Below are positions 44,707 to 53,243 of a stretch of 64,000 nucleotides of DNA, piece by piece. Position 1 is the stretch's first letter. Each line of letters opens with the position of its first letter. The notes beneath the pieces are model-generated. The model was not told the origin of the DNA and ran no database searches. It was given only the letters and a program-made list of their open reading frames with translations. The translations under genes and the position numbers were made by a program. This DNA comes from Deltaproteobacteria bacterium (GTDB lineage Bacteria; Myxococcota_A; Polyangia; Haliangiales; Haliangiaceae), in NCBI GenBank assembly GCA_020630875.1, contig JAHDIH010000001.1, positions 1 to 64,000 on the forward strand. The letters are read 5' to 3'.

Positions 44707-45864
44707 ATGTTAGTTCAGCCTTCCATTGATCCGAACATGTACGACCCTAGCGAAGAACATCAGATGCTCCGGCGGACGGTGCGGGATTTCGTAAAAAAGC
44801 AAGTAGAGCCACAAGCCGAGTCCCATGACCAAAGTGGGACGTTGAACCAAGGTCTTTTGAAGAAGCTTGGTGAGTTGGGCTTACATGGAATCACGGTACC
44901 TGAAGCCGCAGGCGGAGCGGGAATGGACGCAGTGGCGTCGGTCATCGTTCACGAAGAGATCTCTTATTCAGATCCCGGTTTGGCACTGGCCTACCTCGCG
45001 CACGCACTTTTGTTTGTGAATAATTTCTACCACGCTTCCAACGAAGAGCAACGTGACCGCTATCTCGACAAAGTAATGTCTGGGCAGTGGATTGGTGCGA
45101 TGGGCATGACCGAGCCAGGCTACGGAACCGATGTCTTAGGAATGGCAACGACTGCTGAAAAAGTCGGAGATGATTACGTGCTGAATGGTCGAAAAACCAT
45201 GATCACCAATGGTCTGGAAGCAAACGTCTATATCATTTACGCTCAACTCGCTGGAAGAATTACGACGTTTGTAGTCGAGCGCGATCAAGCGGGATTTTCT
45301 ACTAGCGAAAAGATTCCTAAGTGTGGAATGCGCGCCTCAACTATTTGTGAGCTCGTTTTGGAGAACGTAAAAGTTCCCGCCAAAAATCTTCTTGGAAAAG
45401 AAGGCGGCGGAGTAACGAACATGATGCGAAATCTGGAAATTGAGCGCTTGGGATTGGCAGCGATGAGTCTGGGGATTGGCCAGCGATGTTTGGATGTAAT
45501 GACCAAGTATTCTACAGAGCGAGAGTCTTTCGGAAAACCAATTTGCGAATACGGACAAATCCAACGCTACATCGGTGAGAGCTACGCGAAAGTACAGGCC
45601 ATTCGTGCACTGACGTATGGCGTTGCCAAAACAGTCGTCCCGGGAAGTCGCAACCGACTGGGAACGGACGCCGTAAAACTTTACGCCAGCGTTGCGGGCA
45701 AAGAAATAGCCGATGCCGCCATGCAAGTTCTCGGTGGCTGGGGCTACTGTCAAGAATATCGCGTCGAGCAGTTTTGGCGAGATGCCAAGCTGATTGAAAT
45801 CGGCGGTGGAACTTTAGAAGCTCACCAAAAGAACATTACGCGCGATTTGACTCGCTCGATCTAG
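44707..45864 (+). CDS. Acyl-CoA dehydrogenase, isovaleryl-CoA dehydrogenase-like
   Basis: 385 residues. FAD-binding and fold motifs: GAMGMTEPGYGTDVLGM, the FGKPICEYGQIQ helix and VLGGWGYCQEYRVEQFWRDAK. The usual catalytic Glu near the C-terminus is absent (IEIGGGTLEAHQ). Instead the NLEIERLGLA helix carries a Glu at the position used by isovaleryl-CoA dehydrogenases, so the branched-chain type is favoured. It oxidises acyl-CoA to enoyl-CoA with electrons going to ETF. Divergent from thiolase across about 90 bases, which suggests shared regulation. Confidence 0.93.
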   Translation: MLVQPSIDPNMYDPSEEHQMLRRTVRDFVKKQVEPQAESHDQSGTLNQGLLKKLGELGLHGITVPEAAGGAGMDAVASVIVHEEISYSDPGLALAYLAHALLFVNNFYHASNEEQRDRYLDKVMSGQWIGAMGMTEPGYGTDVLGMATTAEKVGDDYVLNGRKTMITNGLEANVYIIYAQLAGRITTFVVERDQAGFSTSEKIPKCGMRASTICELVLENVKVPAKNLLGKEGGGVTNMMRNLEIERLGLAAMSLGIGQRCLDVMTKYSTERESFGKPICEYGQIQRYIGESYAKVQAIRALTYGVAKTVVPGSRNRLGTDAVKLYASVAGKEIADAAMQVLGGWGYCQEYRVEQFWRDAKLIEIGGGTLEAHQKNITRDLTRSI

Positions 45865-45865
45865 A

Positions 45866-47443
45866 TCACTTGGCAAAACTGATGAGTTCAATGTCAAATG
45901 TGAGCATGCCTTTTTTGGGGCCATCTCGTCCTTCGTAGGCTAATTTTTCTGGAATCCAGAATCGATATTTGCTTCCTGGCCGCATCAGTTGTACAGCTTC
46001 CGTCCAACCTTTGATCACTTGATTTAAACCGAACTTTGCGGGGCGACCTCGAACCACAGAAGAGTCAGCTAGGGTTCCCGTCTGGTCCCACATCGAATAG
46101 TGAACCGTGACATAAGAATCGGCGGTAGGACGTGGACCTTTTCCCTTTTTTAGTCTTAGGTAACGAAGGCCAGACTTGGTTCGTTTCGCATTGCGAGGGG
46201 CCTTCTTGTAATGCTTCGGCCTAGTCGGAGGCTTTGGCGCGACAACCACCTCAAGCAATTCAACATCAAAAACTAACATTCCCTGTGGAGACCCGGGGTT
46301 ACCTTTGTAGGCAAGTTCTTCAGGAATCCAAAGTCTCGCCTTGTCGCCGACATTCAATTGCTGGAGTCCCTCTGTCCAACCAGGAATTACCCGGTTAAGC
46401 GGAAAAGACGCAGGAGAACCGCGATCTACGCTACTGTCGAATTGACGCCCTTTGGTCGTCCAACCGGTATAGTGGACCTTCACTGTATCTGCTGCATTCG
46501 GTGAGATTGTAGTGTTTCCTCTGGATAGCTTCTTGATGAAAACCCCGTTTACTTTGGTGGCATCTGGAGGCGGTGCGGCGACATCGATTGGTACTGCGAC
46601 CTTGGGGCGTTCGTTGGCTTCTATGTCGAGCACTTCAACATGCCACGCCACTTCTTCGCCACTATCGGATGTTGTCCAGGCCCATGCGGTTTCCCCTTCA
46701 GCCATGTTCTCCAACACATCGCACAGGTTATCCGCCTGTTCTTCGCAGTCCCCACCGATAGTTTTAGAGAGTATTTTCTTTTCTGAACTCTTCCACTTGA
46801 GCGCACGAAACTTGATTCTGTCGTAGTAGTTGGCTGTCTTGCCGGTTCCTTTTACTTGCGTGACCACTGGCACACCAAACTTCTTACTTGTTATTTTGGC
46901 GTTTTTGGTGGGCTTTGTAATCCATTCTACAAGCTCAACTTCAATTGCTTGCATTCGCCACCAAACCATTCGCGTTTCGCCTACCCCCATTGAAAGCACG
47001 AAACCAAGGCCGTCACTTTTTAGTTTGTCTTGAAAGAAGTAGGTAGTTTGAAAAGGTTGGCTCTCTGATCCTGGCGGAGCCTTTCCCATCAAGTCTTCAA
47101 ACGAAACCTCCTCGTTGTGGGTTGTTGGTGGATGTTTTTCGAGGAACTTTTTTTGCTCCTTGATGTCGATGTTCTTGTCCCACTCGTGATATTTAATCAC
47201 TGCAACCGCACCTTCACCAATACCTTGGTGGGGGACGCCTGCGTCTAATATGACATAACTGTTTCCCTCCAAGTCGGTGAGAGCCGTCTGAGGAGGTGCG
47301 TTCACATCGTACAGGGGCGTTTCACGGTTGTTTCTATCCGCTTTTCTTGGTTTTGGTTGCGAGTCGTCGGCAACCGGCATGGTTTCTCGGTGAGACTTAG
47401 AGCAAGAAATGGAAAGTAATAGAAACGCAAGACCAATTCGCAT
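45866..47443 (-). CDS. Lipoprotein with four FKBP-like modules
   Basis: 525 residues. A lipobox (SISC, lipidated Cys14) is followed by four domains of about 100 residues. The last two are good FKBPs (VKVHYTGWTTKGRQFDSS...VIPGWTEGLQQL...GMLVFDVELLEV; VTVHYSMWDQTGTLADSS...VIKGWTEAVQLM...GMLTFDIELISF). The first two keep the fold pattern (VAVIKYHEW; IKFRALKW) but have lost most active-site residues. It probably speeds prolyl isomerisation in proteins at the cell envelope, with the degenerate units as binding arms. TGCTACCCT ends six bases before the ATG. Confidence 0.9.
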   Translation of the reverse strand: MRIGLAFLLLSISCSKSHRETMPVADDSQPKPRKADRNNRETPLYDVNAPPQTALTDLEGNSYVILDAGVPHQGIGEGAVAVIKYHEWDKNIDIKEQKKFLEKHPPTTHNEEVSFEDLMGKAPPGSESQPFQTTYFFQDKLKSDGLGFVLSMGVGETRMVWWRMQAIEVELVEWITKPTKNAKITSKKFGVPVVTQVKGTGKTANYYDRIKFRALKWKSSEKKILSKTIGGDCEEQADNLCDVLENMAEGETAWAWTTSDSGEEVAWHVEVLDIEANERPKVAVPIDVAAPPPDATKVNGVFIKKLSRGNTTISPNAADTVKVHYTGWTTKGRQFDSSVDRGSPASFPLNRVIPGWTEGLQQLNVGDKARLWIPEELAYKGNPGSPQGMLVFDVELLEVVVAPKPPTRPKHYKKAPRNAKRTKSGLRYLRLKKGKGPRPTADSYVTVHYSMWDQTGTLADSSVVRGRPAKFGLNQVIKGWTEAVQLMRPGSKYRFWIPEKLAYEGRDGPKKGMLTFDIELISFAK

Positions 47444-47449
47444 GAAGCG

Positions 47450-47458
47450 AGGGTAGCA
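47450..47458 (-). promoter_or_regulatory. Extended -10 box (TGCTACCCT) of the FKBP lipoprotein gene
   Basis: On the minus strand TG, C, TACCCT ends six bases before ATG 47443. Confidence 0.55.
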
Positions 47459-47467
47459 GACGCGGCG

Positions 47468-47665
47468 CTACTTTTCCGCTGATTGTTCAATGGTATCTTC
47501 GGTCATCAGATGATCGGCGAGCATGTAGCCAAGGGTCATCGCCACTACCAGCAGTGCGCCCGCTATTCTCGGCGGCGCGGGAACCGGAATGGTAAAAATG
47601 CGGGCGCCTGCTCCAATAGCTAGGGATAATACCACTGCTGCCAGCCATCTTAAATCAAAGTCCAT
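47468..47665 (-). CDS. XapX (DUF1427) domain small membrane protein
   Basis: 65 residues with two membrane segments. The VPAPPRIAGALLVVAMTLGY stretch matches the XapX pattern (VPsPAPP followed by a Gly-containing helix). The function of XapX proteins is unknown. ATG 47665 is chosen; a TTG at 47701 would add 12 residues. CATAAA lies seven bases upstream. The stop is 24 bases from the FKBP gene start, so the two may be transcribed together. Confidence 0.75.
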   Translation of the reverse strand: MDFDLRWLAAVVLSLAIGAGARIFTIPVPAPPRIAGALLVVAMTLGYMLADHLMTEDTIEQSAEK

Positions 47666-47756
47666 GCGGCGTTTTATGCCGGAAGCAGCCTGCAGCTGCA
47701 ACCATTATATTGGTCTGAGGCTTGAGCGAGAGTCATAAACAGTGAATAGTTAGTGC

Positions 47757-48377
47757 GTGTATTGGCAAGATCACCTTTCGAGAGTTGCTGGAATCGTAGG
47801 ACGGTACGGATTTGATATCGTCGCGCCCTGCCAACTGAAGCATTACAATCGTGAATGCCCGACCGATTGGCAACTCGATGGTAAGCCGCAGGATTTGGTA
47901 CTTCTTATTGGCAACACAAAAGAAATGTGGCCTCACTTCACGGATGCCTACGCGAACTCAGGCGAGCTGGCGAGACGTTCCGATCCTTTGGACCACTGGG
48001 TGGAAGAAGCTTTGGGGCCTTGCGCTAGGGACGGCCAGCGGCTGTATTATGGTCATCGAGACCAGGTCGATATGAGGCGTCTTGCTACCGTAACGGGGGT
48101 AGGCCGCGTAGGAGAGGCAGGGCTCATCGTCCATCCCATATTTGGACCATGGCTAGCGCTGCGCGCCGCGTTGGTGGTACCAGAACGCGGTCCAAGCAAC
48201 GTCACCAAGCCTGACAAGTCGTGCGTGTGTGAGAGTGGCTGCCAAGTCGTTCGCGGCGAAAACAACTGGAAGCTGTGGCTCGCAAGACGTGATGCTTGCC
48301 CTGTTGGTCGGGCGCATAGGTACAGTGAACAGCAGATCAAGTACCACTACACGAAAGACAAAAATCTTTTGACATAA
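47757..48377 (+). CDS. MMACHC (CblC)-like cobalamin-processing protein
   Basis: 206 residues. The order of segments follows animal MMACHC, the protein that removes the upper ligand of dietary cobalamins: YGFDIVAPCQLKHYNRECP at the start; LVLLIGNTKEMWPHF then SDPLDHWVEEAL; GLIVHPIFGPWLALRAALVV (MMACHC has IHPRFGGWFAIRG there); and HRYSEQQIKYHYTKDK (RYSEEQKAYFSTPP). Arg-Asp in LARRDACP sits where MMACHC has YRDAVTP. It has no ferredoxin-like cluster, which separates it from QueG. A reductive decyanase or dealkylase of B12 is inferred. GTG start. No other B12 gene is adjacent. Confidence 0.7.
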   Translation: MYWQDHLSRVAGIVGRYGFDIVAPCQLKHYNRECPTDWQLDGKPQDLVLLIGNTKEMWPHFTDAYANSGELARRSDPLDHWVEEALGPCARDGQRLYYGHRDQVDMRRLATVTGVGRVGEAGLIVHPIFGPWLALRAALVVPERGPSNVTKPDKSCVCESGCQVVRGENNWKLWLARRDACPVGRAHRYSEQQIKYHYTKDKNLLT

Positions 48378-48404
48378 AAAAAGCGCGACCCGAAGGCCGC
48401 GCTT
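48376..48404 (-). terminator. Rho-independent terminator of mscL
   Basis: On the minus strand AAGCGCG pairs with CGCGCTT around an inner CC/GG step closed by a TTCG tetraloop, followed by seven T. It lies 19 bases after the mscL stop and also reads weakly in the other direction for the MMACHC-like gene. Confidence 0.9.
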
Positions 48405-48422
48405 AATGTCATTGGTTAGCGA

Positions 48423-48782
48423 TTACTTGCGAAGAAGGTCGCGAATTTCACCAAGAAGGTCAGTTTCGGAAGGACCTGCTGGTGCTTCTGGTGCTGGTGG
48501 GTTGGCTTTGTTTGCAGCTTTAACAATGAAGAAAAGCACAAGCGCGGTCATCAAGAATACGAATGTCGCTTGGACTACTAGTCCGTAGCGCCATACGGTT
48601 CCACCTGCTGTGAAATACATGTCGGAAAGATCTTTTCCGCCAAGTACGATACCGATGATTGGAGTAAGGAATGCGTCTGTGATAGCCGTAACGATTTTGC
48701 CGAATGCTCCAGCAATGATAACCGCTACTGCAAGACCAACTACGTCACCCTTGAGGATAAAATCTTTGAATTCTTTGTACAT
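48423..48782 (-). CDS. mscL: Large-conductance mechanosensitive channel
   Basis: 119 residues. MYKEFKDFILKGDVVGLAVAVIIAGAFGKIV contains the N-terminal amphipathic helix and the pore-lining TM1, here given in description only as residues 1-31. TM2 follows near 70-90, and a C-terminal bundle ends LLGEIRDLLRK. It opens under membrane tension to release solutes on osmotic downshock. A clear terminator follows; TGCTAACAA ends six bases before the ATG. Confidence 0.97.
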   Translation of the reverse strand: MYKEFKDFILKGDVVGLAVAVIIAGAFGKIVTAITDAFLTPIIGIVLGGKDLSDMYFTAGGTVWRYGLVVQATFVFLMTALVLFFIVKAANKANPPAPEAPAGPSETDLLGEIRDLLRK

Positions 48783-48788
48783 GACGGC

Positions 48789-48819
48789 TTGTTAGCATGA
48801 TGCTCTGACTGACTGTCAA
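48789..48819 (-). promoter_or_regulatory. mscL promoter
   Basis: On the minus strand a consensus TTGACA (48814-48819) lies 19 bases before TAACAA (48789-48794), which has TG one base in front. The -10 box ends six bases before ATG 48782, giving a leaderless or nearly leaderless message. Confidence 0.5.
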
Positions 48820-48914
48820 GCTGGTTATCGCTTTCAGCAAACGAGTGCGATTCGCGGCGAAATTTGAGCGAATTTCTTGCGTAAATAGCAGTAGCAAAGG
48901 CATTTACTTGGCGG

Positions 48915-48920
48915 TACACT
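48915..48920 (+). promoter_or_regulatory. -10 box (TACACT) of lhr
   Basis: TACACT ends six bases before GTG 48927, with no Shine-Dalgarno. Confidence 0.45.
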
Positions 48921-48926
48921 TGTTCA

Positions 48927-51900
48927 GTGCATGGACTTCCTTTTACCCCAGTCGTCTCCGATTGGTTTAGCAGAAGCTTCGACGCGCCGACGCCGGCGCA
49001 ATTAGAAAGCTGGGAAAACATTCAAGCAGGACGCGATGTTTTGATCGCCGCTCCTACTGGTTCAGGTAAGACCTTGGCTGCTTTTCTTGCAGGGATTAAC
49101 CAACTCGTTCGCCGTGCCCAAAACAATGAGCTCGAGGACCAAACGTACATCATCTATATCTCTCCCCTAAAAGCGCTCAGTAACGATGTGAGAAAAAACC
49201 TTGAGATTCCCATGGCGGCGATAAGTGAAGCTGCTGGTGGGCTTGGCATTCGAACCGGGCTGCGGACGGGCGATACGCCGGCAAGCGTTCGACAAAAAAT
49301 GACGAAGCTGCCACCGCACATCTTGGTCACCACTCCAGAGTCTCTCTACTTAATGCTAACCGCAGAAAAGTCGCGGCATGCGATTCGACACTTGGAAACG
49401 ATTATCGTTGATGAGATTCATGCCATCGCTGGAAGTAAGCGCGGTGCTCATCTCGCGCTTTCACTTGAGCGTCTCGACAGACTGACGATGCAAAACCATG
49501 GCGCAAAGGTTCAGCGAGTTGGCGTTTCGGCGACGCAAAAGCCAATTGAGTTAATTGCTCGGATGCTAGTGGGGCATTCTCGGCAACTCCCGCATATTGT
49601 GGATAGTGGGCACGCTCGCGATATCGATCTGCAAATAGAAATCACCGATGATGAATTAGCAGCTGTGGCCAGTGGGGAGCAAATGGGTCGAACGTACGAC
49701 CGCGTGGCAGAACTTGTTTCGCAGCACAATACCACTTTGGTGTTTGTGAATACTCGCAAGCTTGTGGAACGAGTCTCCCATGCTCTGGCGGAGCGCCTTG
49801 GAGAAGAGCAAGTAGTAGCTCATCACGGAAGCATTTCTCGTAAACTGCGGTATCAAGCTGAGCAAAAATTAAAAACTGGTCAAGTAAAGTGTGCGGTGGC
49901 TACGGCATCCTTAGAGCTTGGAATCGATGTAGGAGATGTCGATTTAGTCGTACAGATGGGATCGCCGCGTTCCATCGCGGTGCTCTTGCAACGAATTGGT
50001 CGAGCAGGTCATACCATTGGGGCTACGCCTAAAGGTCGTTTGTTTGCTCATACTCGTGACCAGTTGGTGGAATGCGCGGCACTCGTTCGTGCGATTCGCA
50101 AAGGAAATTTAGATGCTGTCGTTCCTAGCCGAATGCCACTAGATATTTTATCCCAACAAATCGTCGCAGCTAGCGCTTGCGAAGAGCTTAGTGAAGACGA
50201 CGTGTTCAAAATGTTTTCCTCAGCCTATCACTACGGTGACTTGACTCGAAAAGAGTTTGACGATGTTATTGAAGTGCTGGCGAAAGGTTTTGCATCGAAA
50301 CGAAGAGGGGCGGTGGGGGCGCGAATTTTTAGAGACCGCGTTGGTGGAACCATCTCGGGCAGAAAAGGAGCCAGGCTCATTTCTTTGACTTGTGGCGGCG
50401 CCATTCCAGACACCGCCAATTACCCGGTGGTGCTGCAACCAGATAACGTTCGTGTTGGTAGTCTTGACGAAGAGTTTGCCATCGAAAGCTTACCCGGTGA
50501 TATTTTTCTTTTAGGTAATACGTCGTGGCGGATTCAACGAGTCTCGGAAGGAAAGGTGTTCGTACACGACGCCAAAGGAGCTCCGCCCAATATTCCTTTT
50601 TGGTTTGGCGAAGCTCCGGCGAGGACCGAAGAGCTATCCGATGAAGTAGGGAAACTACGGCAATGGTTTTTTGACAGGTACCAAACAGAAGGTCTGCCAC
50701 TTGATGCGATTGTGCTGTTGGCTTCACAAGAGATTCAAGTCAGCGCTGTCGTCGCAAAGTCGCTGGTTGACTACTTGGCAGCTGGTTTTAATACCCTGGG
50801 CGCCATGCCTACACAAAAACGCGTGGTGGTAGAAAGATTTTTCGATGAGGGGGGAGGGATGCAGTTGGTGCTTCATGCTCCTTTCGGAGGCCGGGTGAAT
50901 CGCGGGTGGGGCTTGGCGCTGAGGAAAAAGTTTTGTCGAAGCTTTAACTTTGAATTACAGGCGGCCGCTACAGATGACGGAATCATAATTTCTCTAGGAG
51001 AGCCTCATAGTTTTCCGTTGGAAGACGTAGCAAAGTTTCTCAACCCAGAGAAAGCTGAAGAGGTTTTGATTCAGGCCATGCTTGACTCTGCGTTTTTTGA
51101 AGCCAGATGGAGGTGGAACGCAACAAGAAGCTTGGCAGTACCAAGGCGGTATGGAGGCAAGAAAGTTCCCCCCCATCTTTTGCGAATGCGTTGCGATGAC
51201 CTGTTGAGCGTTGTATTCCCAATGGCACAAGCTTGCCTAGAAAATGTCGTTGGCGACATTGTCATCCCGGACCATCCTATAGTGAAACAGACAGTGGATG
51301 ATTGTCTGCATGAAGCGATGGATGTCGATGGCTTAACTGCCGTGCTACTCGGGATAAAAAGTGGCGGCATTGAGTTCGTGGGAAAAGACACCGTAGAGCC
51401 GTCACTTTTCGCGCACGAAATAGTAAATGCTAATCCGTACGCATTTTTGGATGATACGCCACTGGAAGAACGAAGAACCCGTGCGGTTTCATTGCGACGC
51501 GGTATCGGTGACCCCAATGGGTCGGCACTGGCGATTGATAGCAATACGGTCTCGGAAGTGGTGGCGGCAGCAAAGGCAAAAGTTCGTGACTACCGCGAAC
51601 TTTTGGACTGGCTGGTTTCTGACATCGTAGTACCTCCTAATGATGAATATATGGACTTAATGTCCGAGCTAATTGCTAGCGGAAAAGCCGCGGTACTTCA
51701 GAGTTGTCGTAGCAAAAAAGATTTTTGGGTAGCCGCTGAGATGGTTTGTTACGCAAAACAGGTCTACGGAAGCGCGGTTACCACATCACTCAAGGAAGTT
51801 CCTTTTGAGCAACCCAAATTAGATCGGGAAGAGGTCGTCCGCCGAATTATTCATTCGTATTTGTCCCGCCGCGGACCGCAATTTCAATCGCAGATTGCTG

Positions 51901-53234
51901 AAGCGTTGGACTTGGATAGTTCAGACGTAGCTATTGGGCTTGCGGCACTTGCTGCTGATGGTGCGGCTTTTGCTGGTAAGTATACGGCGCAAGAAGAACA
52001 GTGGTGCGAGCGGCATATTTTGGCGAAACTGCACAAGCGCACGTTGCGGCGACTGCGAAAAAGTATCGAACCGGTTTCTCCTACTACTGTGATGCGATTC
52101 CTTTTCGCGTGGCAACGGGTGACACCTAGTCATCAAACGGCAGGGGCAGAAGGACTTGAGACGGTCGTCCAGCAGCTGCAGGGATTTCATGCCGCGACTA
52201 CGGCCTGGGAAAAGGATTTACTTCCAAGCCGCTTGATTGACTACAGTCCCGAGACGCTAGACAAGCTTTGTATGGCAGGAGTGGTGAGTTGGTCCCGGTT
52301 GGTTGGTGGGGCTCACAAAACTCCTGGCAAGACCGCACCCATAACGTTGATGCTTCGTGAGGAACGACTTTGGCTGAGAACCGCATATCAAGGAGAGCTG
52401 TCTGTTGATCTTTCAGCGCAGGCGTCTTTAGTGGGGGGCTATTTGGCAGAGAATGGGGCGTCTTTTCTTCGAGATATTGTTGAAGAGCTCAAAATTTCTC
52501 CAAGCGAGGCTGAGGCTTCACTTTGGGAGCTCGTTTCCTGCGGACTTGTTAGCGCCGATGGCTTTTCTGCGATTCGCTCTCTGCTTGGTGGAGACAAGAC
52601 TGCGTCTAGATTTGACAAGACAAAAGTCGTAAGTGGTAAGTCACGTAAGTGGTCCAAGGCCGTTCGTCGAGCAAGGGGGCGAGATTTCCGCAGAAGTTCT
52701 ACCTCACGTCCCGCAGCTGCGGGGAGATGGTCTCTTTTGGCAAGTGCCGAACAGTCAGAATCAGACGTTGTGGGCAAAGTAGCGATGCAGCTTCTTACTC
52801 GCTATGGCATACTTTTTCGCGATCTAATCATGCGAGAGCAAAAAACCGTACCTTGGCGGGATATTGTTTCTTATTTATTCCGTTTGGAAGCAAGAGGGGA
52901 AATAAGGAGTGGTCATTTTGTGTCCGGGTTTGTAGGTCCGCAGTTTGCACTTCCGGAAGCATTAACAATGTTAAGGCGTCATAGAAAGTCGGAGGTTTCT
53001 CCAGCTCCCATCACGATATCTGCCTGCGATCCATTAAACCTGGTCGGGGTACTCTTTGATGGACCCAAAATTAAGGCGCACCCTAAAAACCAAGTTATCT
53101 TTTTGGATGGCTCACCCATCGGCGCAGTCGAGAGCGGCAAAGTTATTGATCTCAAGCCAACATCACCTGCTGCAATCGAACTCTGTAGCGGTCAGGAAGA
53201 AATTCAGTCCGAGCTTTTTTCTGGAAGCTTGTAG
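48927..53234 (+). CDS. lhr: Lhr-family ATP-dependent helicase
   Basis: 1435 residues, the long Lhr type. The RecA1 domain has Walker A APTGSGKTLAAF, ISPLKALSNDV and VDEIHAIAGSKRG. RecA2 has LVFVNTRKLVERV, ATASLELGIDVGDVD and QRIGRAGH. A winged-helix and Lhr-core region follow, then a long C-terminal Lhr-CTD-like part (from about 900). It moves 3'-5' on DNA to unwind RNA:DNA or branched DNA and acts in genome maintenance. GTG start with a -10 box six bases upstream. The gene has no partner. Confidence 0.95.
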   Translation: MHGLPFTPVVSDWFSRSFDAPTPAQLESWENIQAGRDVLIAAPTGSGKTLAAFLAGINQLVRRAQNNELEDQTYIIYISPLKALSNDVRKNLEIPMAAISEAAGGLGIRTGLRTGDTPASVRQKMTKLPPHILVTTPESLYLMLTAEKSRHAIRHLETIIVDEIHAIAGSKRGAHLALSLERLDRLTMQNHGAKVQRVGVSATQKPIELIARMLVGHSRQLPHIVDSGHARDIDLQIEITDDELAAVASGEQMGRTYDRVAELVSQHNTTLVFVNTRKLVERVSHALAERLGEEQVVAHHGSISRKLRYQAEQKLKTGQVKCAVATASLELGIDVGDVDLVVQMGSPRSIAVLLQRIGRAGHTIGATPKGRLFAHTRDQLVECAALVRAIRKGNLDAVVPSRMPLDILSQQIVAASACEELSEDDVFKMFSSAYHYGDLTRKEFDDVIEVLAKGFASKRRGAVGARIFRDRVGGTISGRKGARLISLTCGGAIPDTANYPVVLQPDNVRVGSLDEEFAIESLPGDIFLLGNTSWRIQRVSEGKVFVHDAKGAPPNIPFWFGEAPARTEELSDEVGKLRQWFFDRYQTEGLPLDAIVLLASQEIQVSAVVAKSLVDYLAAGFNTLGAMPTQKRVVVERFFDEGGGMQLVLHAPFGGRVNRGWGLALRKKFCRSFNFELQAAATDDGIIISLGEPHSFPLEDVAKFLNPEKAEEVLIQAMLDSAFFEARWRWNATRSLAVPRRYGGKKVPPHLLRMRCDDLLSVVFPMAQACLENVVGDIVIPDHPIVKQTVDDCLHEAMDVDGLTAVLLGIKSGGIEFVGKDTVEPSLFAHEIVNANPYAFLDDTPLEERRTRAVSLRRGIGDPNGSALAIDSNTVSEVVAAAKAKVRDYRELLDWLVSDIVVPPNDEYMDLMSELIASGKAAVLQSCRSKKDFWVAAEMVCYAKQVYGSAVTTSLKEVPFEQPKLDREEVVRRIIHSYLSRRGPQFQSQIAEALDLDSSDVAIGLAALAADGAAFAGKYTAQEEQWCERHILAKLHKRTLRRLRKSIEPVSPTTVMRFLFAWQRVTPSHQTAGAEGLETVVQQLQGFHAATTAWEKDLLPSRLIDYSPETLDKLCMAGVVSWSRLVGGAHKTPGKTAPITLMLREERLWLRTAYQGELSVDLSAQASLVGGYLAENGASFLRDIVEELKISPSEAEASLWELVSCGLVSADGFSAIRSLLGGDKTASRFDKTKVVSGKSRKWSKAVRRARGRDFRRSSTSRPAAAGRWSLLASAEQSESDVVGKVAMQLLTRYGILFRDLIMREQKTVPWRDIVSYLFRLEARGEIRSGHFVSGFVGPQFALPEALTMLRRHRKSEVSPAPITISACDPLNLVGVLFDGPKIKAHPKNQVIFLDGSPIGAVESGKVIDLKPTSPAAIELCSGQEEIQSELFSGSL

Positions 53235-53243
53235 CACTAGAGC

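Noticed and set aside
45780-45840. Missing C-terminal catalytic Glu in the acyl-CoA dehydrogenase
   Set aside because: Isovaleryl-CoA dehydrogenases use a Glu on another helix, and that residue is present in NLEIERLGL.
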